A stretch of DNA of 64,000 bases from Coenobita brevimanus. Taxonomy: Eukaryota > Arthropoda > Malacostraca > Decapoda > Coenobitidae. Positions 12,081-23,256 of the stretch are shown here, piece by piece; positions within the stretch are counted from its first letter, which is position 1; each line of letters opens with the position of its first letter. Under the pieces are notes generated by a model. That model had not been told where the DNA came from, did no database searches, and was given only the letters and a program-made list of their open reading frames with translations. Both the position numbers and the translations under genes were made by a program. Location of the stretch: the NCBI GenBank assembly GCA_032717465.1, contig CM064697.1, forward strand, positions 2,438,501 through 2,502,500. Reading direction: 5' to 3'.

Positions 12081-12088
12081 GATAGAAA

Positions 12089-12328
12089 TGCCATCCACAA
12101 AATCTCAGTGTTATCCACTCAGTTTAAATATTATTTACACAGTTCCAGTATCTTTTGCACACAATTTCAGCACTGATATGTCATCCATAGAGTTCGATTG
12201 GATTACTGACACAATTTTAATATTTTACTGTATAATTTAATGTTATTCCTCTAATTTCTGTATGTTATACACAAAGTTTCAATATGCTATCCACAGAGTT
12301 TCAATATGGTTTCCACACGAATTTTAAG
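12089..12328. repeat. 22-bp AT-rich minisatellite, ~11 units
   Basis: Consensus is TATGYTATCCACARAGTTTC plus AA. The last two full units (12261-12282 and 12283-12304) are almost identical and the earlier ones are increasingly diverged, which suggests growth or homogenisation at the right edge. Confidence 0.8.
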
Positions 12329-13088
12329 AGCGAGTAAACGAAGCGAACAAGCGATGTTTACTTCCAATTAAGTTTGGAAATGAACGACCCAGCCACGCCC
12401 GTCCCCAGCGTCATGCTAAGCAGAGGCTAATAACTTTACTCCTATGTGAAGTAGAGCTCATGTTCTTTCCATATGTAATACGTTCATTCAATTAATTTTG
12501 TTATCGACTAAAAACTCGCCCATAAAGGTGTAGGAACCCTTTGGAATCTAGTTTTCCAAGGGAGTGTTCAGCTCAAATTGGTGAATTCCTCAATTACGAA
12601 ATCAAATTAAAACAATATTTTCCATCGTAACACTGTTTTTTTGGCATCAGCTCTAGCTTTTAAATATCGAAGATTCCGATTATAATTTTATATCAGAGGG
12701 AAATTGATAATATGGCGCTCGGTCGCTCGTCACGCGCTCACAAAGTGCGCTTTACTGGTAATACTACCCTCTCCGTTACATTAGATACATTATATTAACC
12801 ACCTAGCATTTGTTTTTCTGTGTAATGTCAGAATGTAGCCTACACGGTTTAACTTCATAGCAAAACTTTCTCCCATTTCAACTATTTACGGCTCTGTGAA
12901 ATATAGACGCTGCCTGAACTCTGATTTGGCCCTAATTACCAGTGAGAGAGGACTACTGTCAGATGTTCCGGCCAAAGGGTCTTATTGTCTCAACAGTCGA
13001 TTATCTGACCTTTCCCGAGAGTAAAGGGCGTCTTTGTCTCTCGCAACACCACTGCACGCCCAGGCTTAGCCTTTTTTTTTTTTTACAT

Positions 13089-13091
<3 letters not shown>

Positions 13092-13163
<72 letters not shown>
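13092..13163. repeat. (CT)n microsatellite
   Basis: About 36 pure CT units following a T-tract. Confidence 0.97.
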
Positions 13164-13167
<4 letters not shown>

Positions 13168-13306
13168 GTGTGAAGCACTAATGGAAGGAGTAAAGCAGAA
13201 ATTAAAGTACGGGGGAAGGACCAAAAATGAAATGCTGGAGGAGGATAATGAAGGAGTGCAACAGGAATGATAAGAAAAGAAAAGGGAAGAATACAACAAA
13301 CTGAGT

Positions 13307-13516
13307 GGTAGGAAGAGAGGGTGTAGGAAGAGAGGGATGTGTAAGAAGAGAGGGATGTGTAAGATGAGAGGGATGTGTAGGAAGAGAGGGATGTGCAGGG
13401 AGAGAGGGATGTGCAGGGAGAGAGGGATGTGTAGGGAGAGAGGGATGTGTAGGAAGAGAGGGATGTGTTGGAAGAGAGGGATGTGTAGGAAGAGAGGGAT
13501 GTTTAGGAGTGTAGGG
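13307..13516. repeat. 18-bp purine-rich minisatellite, ~11 units
   Basis: Units of ATGTGTAGGAAGAGAGGG, with a few changes each. Because 18 is a multiple of three, one frame reads as a six-residue repeat (MCRKRG). This is a by-product: there is no start context, signal peptide or splice evidence. Confidence 0.93.
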
Positions 13517-14310
13517 AGAGAAGTAAAGAGAAAATGCTGCTGAAGTTATGAAATGGAATGATAGACGGAAAGACAGGACTGGGGACTAGAATGCGGGGGC
13601 TGAGAAGAAGGTGCAGGAGTAGGAGGATGAGGTGGTGTGGGAGAGTACAGTAAGGCGGGGCAGTGCATAAGGTGGAGTGGAAAGTGGAACGCACGTGGAG
13701 TGGTGGATAATGTGTAGGAACAGGATGGTGAAATGGTGGAAGAGAAGGATTGGTGGAGTATAGGTGAAGGGAGTAGGGAGTAAATGGTAGAAGTTGAGAA
13801 TACAGTACAAGAGTATAAGGGAAGGTAGTGTTGGAGGACGAGTAGTTGGGTGTCGATGAAGGAGTGGGAAGTGGAATGCTTGAGATGTGGATAATAGGTT
13901 TGGACGCAGAAGAATGAAACAGATCAACAGTAGGAGTGGAGAATGGTATGCATTAAATTGATGTGATAGTGTAGGAAGAGGAGTGGAGACTGTAGATGGA
14001 GTGGATAGAGGAGCGCAGGGGTAAAGAATAAGTGTTCGAGTGGAAGTAGGAGGAGATAGTGGAAAAGGATGAGTGGAGAGTGGGATGAAGAAGGATTGGA
14101 GAAAAGAAGACGAGGTAATGAATGAAGAGTGGAGAATGAAATGCAAGAGATGCGGGGACTAAAGCGCTCCAGTATACAGTATGTAAGGCGACGCTGAAGT
14201 GGCGTGAGAATGACGTACAGGGGTGAAGAAAAGTAAGAATTAAGTAGAGCAAGAAGAGTGGAGAGAGGAATGCAGCAGAAGTGGAGAATAATGCGCAGGA
14301 GTTATAAGTA
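13517..14310. repeat. Purine-rich degenerate repeat tract
   Basis: The plus strand is nearly all A/G/T. A motif like GTGGARAATGGAATGCA, followed by RGATGTGGATAATG, recurs near 13676, 13863, 13936, 14127 and 14257. The 186-codon minus-strand frame across it is Ser/Pro/His-rich and exists because the pyrimidine strand lacks stops. Confidence 0.65.
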
Positions 14311-14470
14311 GAAGCAGTGCAGTGTGAGCGCAGCAGTGGCGGTGGTGGGGGTGAGGGTGGTCAGGGGGTGCGGGAGAAGGGGGGATATCGCCTGGGGGTG
14401 GACAATTCTGGTGTTCCGGCGCCCCGGGCGGCAGGTCGACCCCGGGAACTGATTTACCGGACCCGCCACA
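14311..14470. other. GC-rich spacer
   Basis: A short G+C-rich stretch (GGCGCCCCGGGCGGCAGG) separates two repeat blocks. I find no gene or RNA fold in it. Confidence 0.4.
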
Positions 14471-15270
14471 CCGCTCACGGGAAATCAGAACTCATATCGG
14501 CTTGATACGTTGTGGGCTGTCCTCAGCTTGTCCACAGTCTGCAAGTGACTCTAGTACAATTTCTCAGAGTTCTATCATCTGGTTTTCTTATAAAGAAAAC
14601 TAGGAGGGAGAGAGAGAGAGAGAGAGACTAAGGAAACGTGACCTTTCCTGTCTGTAAATGTCCTAAAGTTGCAAATAATCCTCCCGCCACTCCAGAATAT
14701 TTCTCAGCTATTTTCTATCTAGTTTTCATACGAAGAAAGCATTTTATCTGTTGACATAAAAGAGGAAAATACACCCAGGTAAGCATGACCTTTACGTCTA
14801 GATAATAATGAGGTTGTGTCTTCAGGTTGTCCACTGTTCGCCAATAACTCGCGACCTTTTCTGAGGGACTTATCAACTAGCTCTCAGATGAAGAAGACTT
14901 GCTTTCTGTATCGATGAATTTAAAGGAAAAATACGTTCACGGAAATACGACCTTATACTGGTTAGATATGAAGCGATGTCCTGAGGTTGTTAGAGTTCGC
15001 CAGTAGCTCGATGGCATTTCACAGGGCTTTATTATCTAGTTTTCATATTAAAACAAAAAAAAATCCTGTTGTCCGTCTGCACACCAAAGAGAGAAAAAAA
15101 AACCACTCATGGAAACACGACCTTTTACTGTCTAGATATGAGGTTAGGGTATTACAATGTTGAGACCTTGACTGGCTGGATGACATTTATGGTTGCTCTT
15201 ATCGTCCAGCGTGGCATAAACACGACTCCTAAACTTTCTTCGTGGATGTAAAGAAAAACATATACGTGTA
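14471..15270. repeat. Degenerate ~150-170-bp satellite, ~5 units
   Basis: The anchor GGAAAYACGACCTTTWCTGT plus CTAGATATGA recurs near 14631, 14780, 14941 and 15109, with a fainter one near 14478. It is followed in order by a GTTGTC...TTCGCCARTARCTCG block, TTTCTCAGGG, and TATCTAGTTTTCATA with an A-rich tail. Period drifts from 149 to 169 bp, close to nucleosome repeat length. Confidence 0.75.
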
Positions 15271-15680
15271 ATCAAGACTGGCTGACTTTCTGCGTTTTTA
15301 TTGAGTTTATCAGGAAGCGACTGTGAAATACTAGCTTTGATTTGTGTTCCAACTAAAGTGAGATCTTTTATTCAACTCGGGGAAGTCTAGAAAGTTAAAG
15401 GACTGTCTAGAATAACAGCCTGACCTATCAGTATGAACTTTGCATTATTTTTATCCTAGCTGAAGCAACTATTTCATGCAGCTCGGGGAGATTCGCCACG
15501 GCCAAAAGGTTAAGCTATAACATTTTCTGATAGGTTTATGGTGTGATGTTGTTCCTGCGTGACGAATATGAAAAAAAAAAAATCAAGGAAAACAAGAACG
15601 TCTACCAACACCGACTGTGGTTTGTTGTTACATTGTTGAGAGCATGTGAACGACCGAATGACATTGACGGCCTTGTTCTG

Positions 15681-15820
15681 AACTCTTTCTATGCAAGGGA
15701 GTGTATTGTATTTTATTCTCCCTTCTACCAGACAGTTTTAATTATCGAATGGGCGACTTCTTTTAGTAAGGAGGTTAATGAGGGTTATATGTGACCTCCA
15801 AGTTCAAAAAGTCTGAGAGC
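15681..15820. mobile_element. Foldback MITE copy, truncated at right
   Basis: Left end AACTCTTTCTATGCAAGG, then TACCAGACAGTTTTAATTAT, GTTAATGAGGGTTATATGTG and AAGTTCAAAAAGTCT. The right arm is lost. This explains the 83-codon frame at 15543-15794. Confidence 0.55.
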
Positions 15821-15989
15821 AAAAAAAAATCTTAGGGGACAAAAAATGAGCAAAAATAACACATCATCTTTGTGTACGATTTCATTTCTGCATTACGGGG
15901 ACGAATTATATATCATTTGTACAGTTTCCAGTTGATTTGATTACACCCGAAGGAAACTTCTGAAGTGGAATTGGAAGGATAAGATAAAG

Positions 15990-16115
15990 CTTTTATTAAC
16001 TCTTATAGTACTAGAGGTTCTTCCTGGGCTGAATAAAACCATCATGTGGAAGCCTCAAGCCTGTATAAGAAATAAAAGCCATCGTGCAGATAAGGTTCAG
16101 ACAAAGATGCCTAAG
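15990..16115. mobile_element. Foldback MITE, right half only
   Basis: TTATTAACTCTTATAGTAC, then GGGCTGAATAAAACCATCAT and GTGGAAGCC match the right half of the family in order. The distal end is lost. Confidence 0.4.
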
Positions 16116-16119
16116 GTGT

Positions 16120-17100
16120 AGAAGCCCCAAATTTCTGACAGTCAGTAGCGAAACCCACGATGAGAGTAGGGAGTAGTTATTTTTTTTTTCTTTTTGCCTT
16201 TGCTGAATGTGCTCGATAACTTGGCATGCAATCTAATCCCATCCAGTTCCCACAGTGTTCAATATATGTACGGTATGTCAGACTTTTGGAGTTTGCATTC
16301 ACCTTCGCCCCCTCAGATTAAAGTTATTCAGTACGAGCAGGATATTTCTTTAGTTCGTGACCTTCCTTAGTCCTGGGGTTAGGAAGTGTCTCCTTTAACA
16401 CCTTCAGCCCAAGTACGTCGTCTGTGTGTGTGTGGGGGGGGGGGGCGGGGTTGCTGACAGCTTGACGCCATGTCCTCAGTACATCGCCAACAACCAGTAA
16501 TGACGGGAAGTCGCCCGTGCCATTAACTCAGGCTTGTTGTAGCCTCAGCACCAGAACCAGTTTCCTTTGCATCTTTCACCACTCAGCAAATTGTCCCCTT
16601 ATATACATTGTCGTAGCAGTTTATTTTAAGTTTTCGCGCTCTGTCTGGATGTATGTGAGCATTGTTTTGCATTTGTCTCTATCAAACCTTGACTTAAAAG
16701 AGAGATCCACCCAAAAAGGGTCGATGCATTAGAAAAACAATGCACTAAGCGAAACAAGTCTTAAATAATTGTGCATTAGCTTCTTCAGCCCGAGTTGTCT
16801 TTTAATTTTGTTCCAGTTAAGACCAAGCGATTATTTTCACCTCAAGAGGTACTCCTCATGTTGAAGGAATTCGCAGATTAGTACTCAGTATGCACCACTT
16901 CCATAAAAGGATAACTGCAGAGAAGAATGCTGCCAGATCTTGAGAGCATCCGTACGTAATAGAGCAGACAAATTTCGTTAAGGAAAATAATTTAAGTCGA
17001 TGGATGGTCAGCAATAATGAGCAGTTTTATCCACCTATCGAAAGCCCTCAGTATTTGAAAGGGTTAAATGCAGTCACCTTTAAATGCAGGTGCGTCCCAA
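16120..17100. other. Low-copy DNA with weak MITE scraps
   Basis: No gene is recognised. A right-terminus-like word CAGTATTTGAAAGGGTTAAA lies at about 17048-17068 and CTTCAGCCC-type left-end words lie near 16400 and 16790, so very old foldback copies are likely. Confidence 0.35.
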
Positions 17101-17149
17101 ATAGAGCCTGATTGAGATTTTAAGGTAAAGATAAACCTGTGAGGTAGTG

Positions 17150-17400
17150 TCGGGGTGAAGGTCGGGACGTGAACATCGCCTTGGCTCGCCTGGCCGTGTG
17201 GCTGCAGTCAGGCCGCGAGGGAGGGGCCGTGTCAGATCTGCGATACCGCCTCCTCATCCCTTACCTTACAAGCTCCCACCACTCCAACGTGTATTTATTG
17301 CCGCTCCACACACAACCACTTCATTTTTTCATCTCTTCCTTTTTTTCCTTCTCTACCTCCTTCCTTCCCTCCATTTTAGTCAACCCGCTAGAATCTTAGA
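17150..17400. other. CpG-containing GC-rich block followed by C/T tract
   Basis: A plus-strand frame of about 80 codons (LARLAVWLQSGREGG...) runs through here but changes into low-complexity pyrimidine DNA. It has no donor or recognised motif. Possibly an exon or an old repeat, not called. Confidence 0.25.
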
Positions 17401-17529
17401 AAAATTCTAAGATGTGCTTGTAGCCTCTGACACAGGCCAGTGGGAATAACCATCCTGGAAAAATCCTGTTGCCATTCTTTCTGGTTTGTGTTAATGTAGT
17501 GAGATGTGCATAGGGGAGGACGTCATGTG

Positions 17530-18200
17530 TAGCTTCTGGTGGCTAGGGAAAGGAGGGGCTCAGGCGACGGGGAGTCTGGCGAAGGAGTAGTGAGCTGTGG
17601 GGAAGGGGCAGAGGGGAGTGGCGGTGGTGGGGAGGCACACTGCGGTGGTGGAAGTGGAGGGGGAGGGAAACCTGTGGTGGTGGGGATGGGGACAGGCGAA
17701 AGCTATGAGAGTAAGAGTGAGGAAGGAGAGGTTATTTGTTGTAAAAAAGGAGAAATGGCGTTATGGCGGTTGTAGAAGAGTGATTGTGTTACATGGTGGT
17801 GGTTGAGAATGGGAATACTGAGGGATGGAATGGGGTGGAGGGCTATGAGAGGGGGTAAGAATGGGACAGTTTGGTAAGGGTGCAAGAGGGAAGGTTATGC
17901 TTTGTGCGAGAGGTAAGATAGTGTTATGGGGCTTGTTGGAGAGGAGAAATTTGTTGCGGTGATTGTTAGGGAGATGTTGCGGTAGTTGCAAGGAAGTAGA
18001 AAGGCGTTTTGGTGATTGTGAAGTGGTCATTGTGGTGGTTGTAGGGCGGGTAACAGCAGTGCTGGGTAAGAAAATTAGGAACACACATTTAGCTGGGTTG
18101 TTAGAAAAAGGAGAAAGTGTTGTTGTCGTGTTAGGAAAGAGAAGAAATAAGTGTCTGGTAAGGCATTGAAAAATATATGTAGACAACTATGTTAGAAAAG
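17530..18200. repeat. G-rich degenerate repeat tract
   Basis: Strong G excess on the plus strand. Recurring words such as GGCGTTATGGCGGTTG, TTGCGGTGATTGTTAGGGAG and GTTTTGGTGATTGTGAAG lie about 60-90 bp apart. Short open frames on both strands are by-products. Confidence 0.5.
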
Positions 18201-18239
18201 GGAAAAGGGTTCCAGTGATTGTCAGAGAGAGATCATAAT

Positions 18240-19080
18240 GTTAGGGTCAAGGGATGTAGGTATATTATTAAACTGGGAGGGAACATGGTGTTAGATAGGT
18301 TGCTAGGATGGAGAGATGGTGCTTTTCCCTTCCTAGATGTAATATGTGGTAAAGGTAAACGTTCCACAAAAACAAATTGACTCAACGTAATACAACCTTT
18401 TTGAAGCAGCGTTAAACTAGAGTCACTGAATATTACTAGAAAGTAGTCACAAAACTTCTCATCCATATTTTTTATCGGAGACTTCCCTTAACTACACACT
18501 GATAATAGTTTGAGGTGCAAGCCTCATATCAGAATAGTATTGACAGAGTTATTATATCTAAAGCATAAGTAAGATTAAACCACGATCATTGAATACTCTC
18601 ATATACTTTTGTTCTTTACTGGAAATTGCCCTTACCTGTTAACTGTTGTTAATCTCACGTCAAGAACCAGGCTGACAATACAAAACACAGCCAAAGTTCA
18701 AGTAACATCAAGCCACAAGAATTACATTGTTTTGTGGGCATGTTAGAAAACAATAAAATACCTTTTCCATTCTCTGTACCGCATCATAAACCTATTTCTG
18801 AACCCAGCATAAGGACAGTATATATACCACCGTCTGCTTCACTTCCTCCCTTATTGGCCCCCATGTCCTCGTTACCTGCATTTTACCACTCCTTTATTTT
18901 TTTCCCTGTATTTTTCCTCCGTTTTTTGTGGCAGTCTAAGGAGGTCAGTAAATTAAGGTAAGATTACCACCAATTTCCTGTGCTGATGTTTTATAGTGCT
19001 GAGCTGAAAGAAATGTTAATGAAAGGCTGGAATTTTAATGACTGGCTGAAGTGTTAGATTTATTAGAAAATTCTGGTCAT
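18240..19080. other. Unannotated AT-rich DNA
   Basis: I see nothing supportable here. Short frames lack motifs. Confidence 0.4.
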
Positions 19081-19084
19081 CATT

Positions 19085-19272
19085 TTAGCCACTTCTCAAT
19101 AACGTATTTTTTTGGTTTATTTTTTCCGTTACGTGAAGATTTTATTCAGCATGGGTAAAGGGCTAATAAAAGCCGGATGTAACCCCTTATGCTTGAAAAT
19201 TACATCTTAAGGTAAATAATATCATGTGGGGATGGCAGGATAAAATGAAAAATACATCCTCTTGCTCAGGGG
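19085..19272. mobile_element. Foldback MITE copy, diverged but full length
   Basis: Contains AAGATTTTATTCAGCATGGG (left arm), AATAAAAGCCGGATGTAACC (core) and TCATGTGGGGATGGCAGGATA (right arm). Both terminal words are heavily mutated. Confidence 0.5.
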
Positions 19273-19274
19273 GA

Positions 19275-19860
19275 TAACTTATATTTCCCCTTTCATTTCT
19301 TTTTTAACATTTACACTTTTCTTAGCGCTGATCTGCACTGCCACTCAGTTATATCATTCAGCACTGCTGCTGCACAACACATGAGGAGTTTATATCTTCT
19401 TATTACCCAGTCTTACTTACGTCGTAATAAATCAATGGAGAAGGTTACTGCGCAGACAAATGCATAGATGTTGCTAGCTACTCCTTGGCGCTACATTTCG
19501 TTTTGGGGACTGGAACTCGTGGCTTGTGATATTTTTGTAGTTCTCTTTTGCAACCACTTTTATTATCATCGTACATTGATTTTTTGTCCGTGTTTTTGTT
19601 CATTTCCACCTTCTTCTTTTTCTCGGATATATAATTGTTCACATAGTCTTTGTTTTATAATTACGAAACTTTTTATTACGTGCCCTTATCATGCACTTTT
19701 TTATTTTATGCCACCATGCTTATTTCTTTTGCATTTTATTATATATTTGCATATTACTGTTTACTCACCGTTTGTTTATATCGTAAAGTTGCTTCTTCCT
19801 GCTGCCCCCAATGCGTCGTGCCCTCTACTTGGCTGGGAAGAGATGCTTGTTCACTTCCTG
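19275..19860. other. Unannotated T-rich DNA
   Basis: A 154-codon plus-strand frame from 19468 is Phe/Tyr/Cys/His-rich, as expected from T-rich DNA, and runs into the purine array. I do not consider it a gene. Confidence 0.4.
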
Positions 19861-20229
19861 CGGAGATGGAGAAGGGGCAAGGGAGGCGGTTGGAGGAGGG
19901 AGGGGGTAGTAAGGGAGAGGTTTAGGAGTTAGCGGGTGAGGGAAGGGGGGTTAGAGGGCAGAGGTGGGAGATGGGGGAAGAGGAAGGTTTTTTAGCGACA
20001 GAATGTGTTTGGGTGGAGGGGACTTCAGAGATTCAGTAGCTCCGATGAAGAGATGTAGAACTGGAATGGAGAAGAGGGATTTTTCTGAGGGCTAGGATGA
20101 AGAGGAAACTGGATTTTTTAATAGCTGTGAGTGAAGAGGAAATCGGGTTTTTAAGAACTAGAGTGGAGAGGAAGAGGGATATTTATACTGTTGGGGTGGA
20201 GGGAAGGAGATTTTTAAGATCTGCTGTGG

Positions 20230-20271
<42 letters not shown>

Positions 20272-20940
20272 GTGTGATGGAGGAGGGGAGGGAGGTTTAC
20301 TAATTCCAGACTGAGGATTTCTTCTTCTTTATTTTTTTTTTTCGTTCTGTGGTTGAGGGGGAAGGGGAATTTTTAGTGCTGGAGTGAAGGAGAGGAGAGC
20401 TTAATATTGCTGAAGTGGAAGGGGGGAAGTAAAACATTTTAGAGCAAGGACAGAGAGGAAGAGGGATTTCATTAGAGTTAGGTGGGAAGTGATGGGGGAT
20501 TTTTAATACCTAGGGAGGAGGGGAAGTGAAATCTTTAGTGCCAGAATTGAAGGGATTTTTTTATTTTCAGTCCTGGGGTAGAGGATAAGAGGATTATTTC
20601 AGTGCTTAGGTGGAGGGTAAGGGGATTATTTAGTACTGAAATGAGGGGAAACTGGAAATATTTTTTATGCTGAGGTGGGAGGAAGGGGATTTATTTTTTT
20701 CTGCTGAAGTAAAGGAAGGGAACGTTCATTTTTTTTTTTTTTTCCATGCCTGGGTTGAGGGAAATGTGGGATTTTTCTTGCTGGAGTGGGCGGAAGTGAT
20801 TTTTTTTTTTTCTACAGCCTAGGTGAAGGAAAGGAAGAGTTTTTGGTGCTGGGAAGTGTGGAGTTTTTTTTTATTTTTTTCTTCTTCTTTAAGTGCTGGG
20901 GTGGAGGGGGAAAGGAGAATTTTTCAGATTCTGCTCTTTA
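19861..20940. repeat. ~32-bp G-rich/T-tract minisatellite, >25 units
   Basis: Units alternate a purine block and a T-tract: GGTGGAGGGGAAGGGGATTT, then TTTAGTGCTGA. More than 25 units can be counted. The T-tract expands to about 38-40 T in one unit (around 20230-20270) and to 12-15 T in several others. The purine block is often four G-runs, so quadruplex or triplex structure is plausible. Confidence 0.88.
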
Positions 20941-21400
20941 GAATTATGAGTGAGATTTTAGGACTGGGATGGAGATGAGGGTTATGTGAAATTAGAGCCA
21001 TTAGTACCGAAGATTATTAGAACTGATTTGAATAGTTAAAGGGAACTGTAAAAGATAAAGGGTGATGAGGAGCGTGTGGGCGAGGTGGAAACTAGAAAGA
21101 GGAAATGAGAAGGGAAAAGGGGGAAGGAAGAAAATGAATGAAGTAAGAATGGGGAAAATGGAGATCGAAGGAAGAAAAGAGAGATTAAGATGGTGGTTGA
21201 AGGAATTTGGAGAGCTTTACAGATGAGATAAAGAGTGAGAGGGTAGGATTTTGTGCGGCCAAAGCAGGTGAGAGAGAGAGAGCAAGTAGGAATTATAAAG
21301 CTGGGAGGAAGAACATGTACAGATGTAAGAGGAAGTATTTAGTGAAAAACAAACGAATAAATTAAAGGGAATAGGAAAACGAAAATTAAGTCTACCTGAA
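20941..21400. other. Purine-rich flank of the minisatellite
   Basis: A/G-rich DNA with no clear period. Probably a decayed continuation of the array. Confidence 0.4.
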
Positions 21401-21428
21401 TGTTGAGGGTGAAAGTGTCACAGGTGGA

Positions 21429-21870
21429 GACTTTTACCTGTTGATGGAAAAAAATGCTTTTACCTGTGTATTAGGGTTGTGTTGTGGCCAGTTAGGGAAG
21501 GTGAGAGATTGAAATGACAAAGAAGAGGGAAACAGGGAAGAAATAAAAGATGAAGTTACAAGGAAGAGGAAAGCAGGAAAAGGAATCAAAGGAGTGTTAG
21601 AAGAGAAAATGCACAAATCAAAAGTTTTACCTGTCAATAAAAAATGAGAAAGTTCTTACCTGTGTGTCAAGGCTGTGGTCTTAGGAAGGTGTGATACTGA
21701 AATGGAAGAAGAGGAAAACTGTAATGGATATACCTAAAAATTGTGAAAAAGGTACAGATGAAAAGATTTAAGGCTTCAGAAAAAAAATAGATGAAAGTTT
21801 TACCTGTCCATAAAAAAGTCAGAAAGGTGGCTACCTGTGTTGTGGCTAATTAAGGAAGGTGAGAGATTGT
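21429..21870. repeat. ~175-195-bp tandem repeat, 2.4 units
   Basis: TTTTACCTGTYRATRRAAAA begins units at about 21431, 21624 and 21798. In each unit TTACCTGTGTRTYARGGYTG and GGAAGGTGAGAGATTG follow. The third unit is cut off near 21870. Confidence 0.75.
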
Positions 21871-21948
21871 CCCCAGGTGCAGGGCGGAAGATGAGGTGAG
21901 GGGGCGGACGTGCGGACGGCCGCAGGGATGGTGGCAGGTGGAGAGAGA

Positions 21949-21949
21949 A

Positions 21950-21988
<39 letters not shown>
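21949..21988. repeat. (CAGA)n microsatellite
   Basis: About seven CAGA units after a GA run. Confidence 0.93.
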
Positions 21989-21989
<1 letters not shown>

Positions 21990-22472
21990 TTTGTGGTTCT
22001 TGGCAGATTGTCTGGCCTTAATAAGGCTCATTTTGAATCAAAGAACTTAAAAAAAATATATTATACAGTATTAAGTGGAAAGCTGTTTAACCCACCAGAC
22101 TCTAAGGTTTGCGACACCTCGAAGCACTGGAAAGTCTGAAGAGAATTACAGTATATATCAGCTGTGAAAAACAATAATAAAATGTTATAATTAAGAAAAA
22201 GTGAAAAATTCAGTTAATCTCTCATGTTTCTGTTTTTATTATTTTTCATCTTGATGTGTAAAGAAAGTATCACCATAAAAAAGATCTTAATCATGTCTAT
22301 CTTAAGTCCATTCTTAAAATTTGCCAATACCTCCAGCATATAAGAGGAAGAGTACAAAATGCTTACATCAATCCAGCTCAGATACTTCACCTGACACAGT
22401 CGCCGATAGAACTGAAAAAAAAAAGGAGTCTGCATTGCGTTAAGGCACCATTATCAAATCAGTCAAGTAATT

Positions 22473-22476
<4 letters not shown>

Positions 22477-22519
<43 letters not shown>
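22477..22519. repeat. (GA)n microsatellite
   Basis: About 21 pure units. Confidence 0.97.
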
Positions 22520-22522
<3 letters not shown>

Positions 22523-22640
22523 GTGAGAAGAGAGGGAGGAGGAGAGAGACTGAGTGAACCACCATAATACTGATCTTCCTTAGCCGGGGGCGAGGCTCAC
22601 CACTCTGATTCACCCCGCTCTTGTGGTCACGCCGCAGGGG

Positions 22641-22643
<3 letters not shown>

Positions 22644-22674
<31 letters not shown>

Positions 22675-22702
22675 TTAATAATACTTAGCTGTGTGTGTAG
22701 TG

Positions 22703-22740
<38 letters not shown>

Positions 22741-22754
22741 GTTAATAATAATTT

Positions 22755-22790
<36 letters not shown>

Positions 22791-22816
22791 TCACCGGGTG
22801 GGTCAGGATCACCGCT

Positions 22817-22892
<76 letters not shown>
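22644..22892. repeat. Alternating GA/GT modules with inverted TC/AC module
   Basis: Order is (GA)n-GTTAATAAT-(GT)n, (GA)n-GTTAATAAT-(GT)n, a unique spacer, then (TC)n(AC)n. The first two modules are a tandem duplication. The last is the reverse complement of a GT/GA module, so the locus can form a long hairpin. Confidence 0.85.
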
Positions 22893-22894
<2 letters not shown>

Positions 22895-23256
22895 TTACGA
22901 CCATAGAGATGTGGTCTGGTCTTCGTATCACAGAAGGAACAATCTCTCCGTAACTATAGTATTTAGCAAAGGTAAAAAAATCTATCAACTGATAGAACAT
23001 GAAACGTAGTACACCAGAAACATGCAGATACATTGCACATATAAGTTTAATAGTTTCTGTCTCAGTAAACGTCTAACTAACTTTGTTCTTGTGAGAAGTT
23101 AAGTCCATCGTAATGAGGACGTCTTTTAGCCACACATTCAGGGGCGGCCAAATAAAGTGCTTGTCCCTGTGTCACTCCCTCCCTCCCTCACTCACTCAAT
23201 GAGTTACTGTACTTTCTTGAAGAATGGGATCCAGCCTTTACGGGAGGAGTGTTAGG

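Noticed and set aside
13337..13543. Cys-rich six-residue repeat protein (MCRKRG)n
   Set aside because: It is a direct translation of an 18-bp minisatellite with no start context, signal peptide or splice evidence.
13586..14146. 186-codon minus-strand frame
   Set aside because: Complement of a purine-rich degenerate repeat; Ser/Pro/His-rich and without features.
19415..19460. Minus-strand 27-nt exon-like block ending GAC|GTAAGTAAG
   Set aside because: Splice words are good, but the block is tiny and isolated, with no neighbour to support it.
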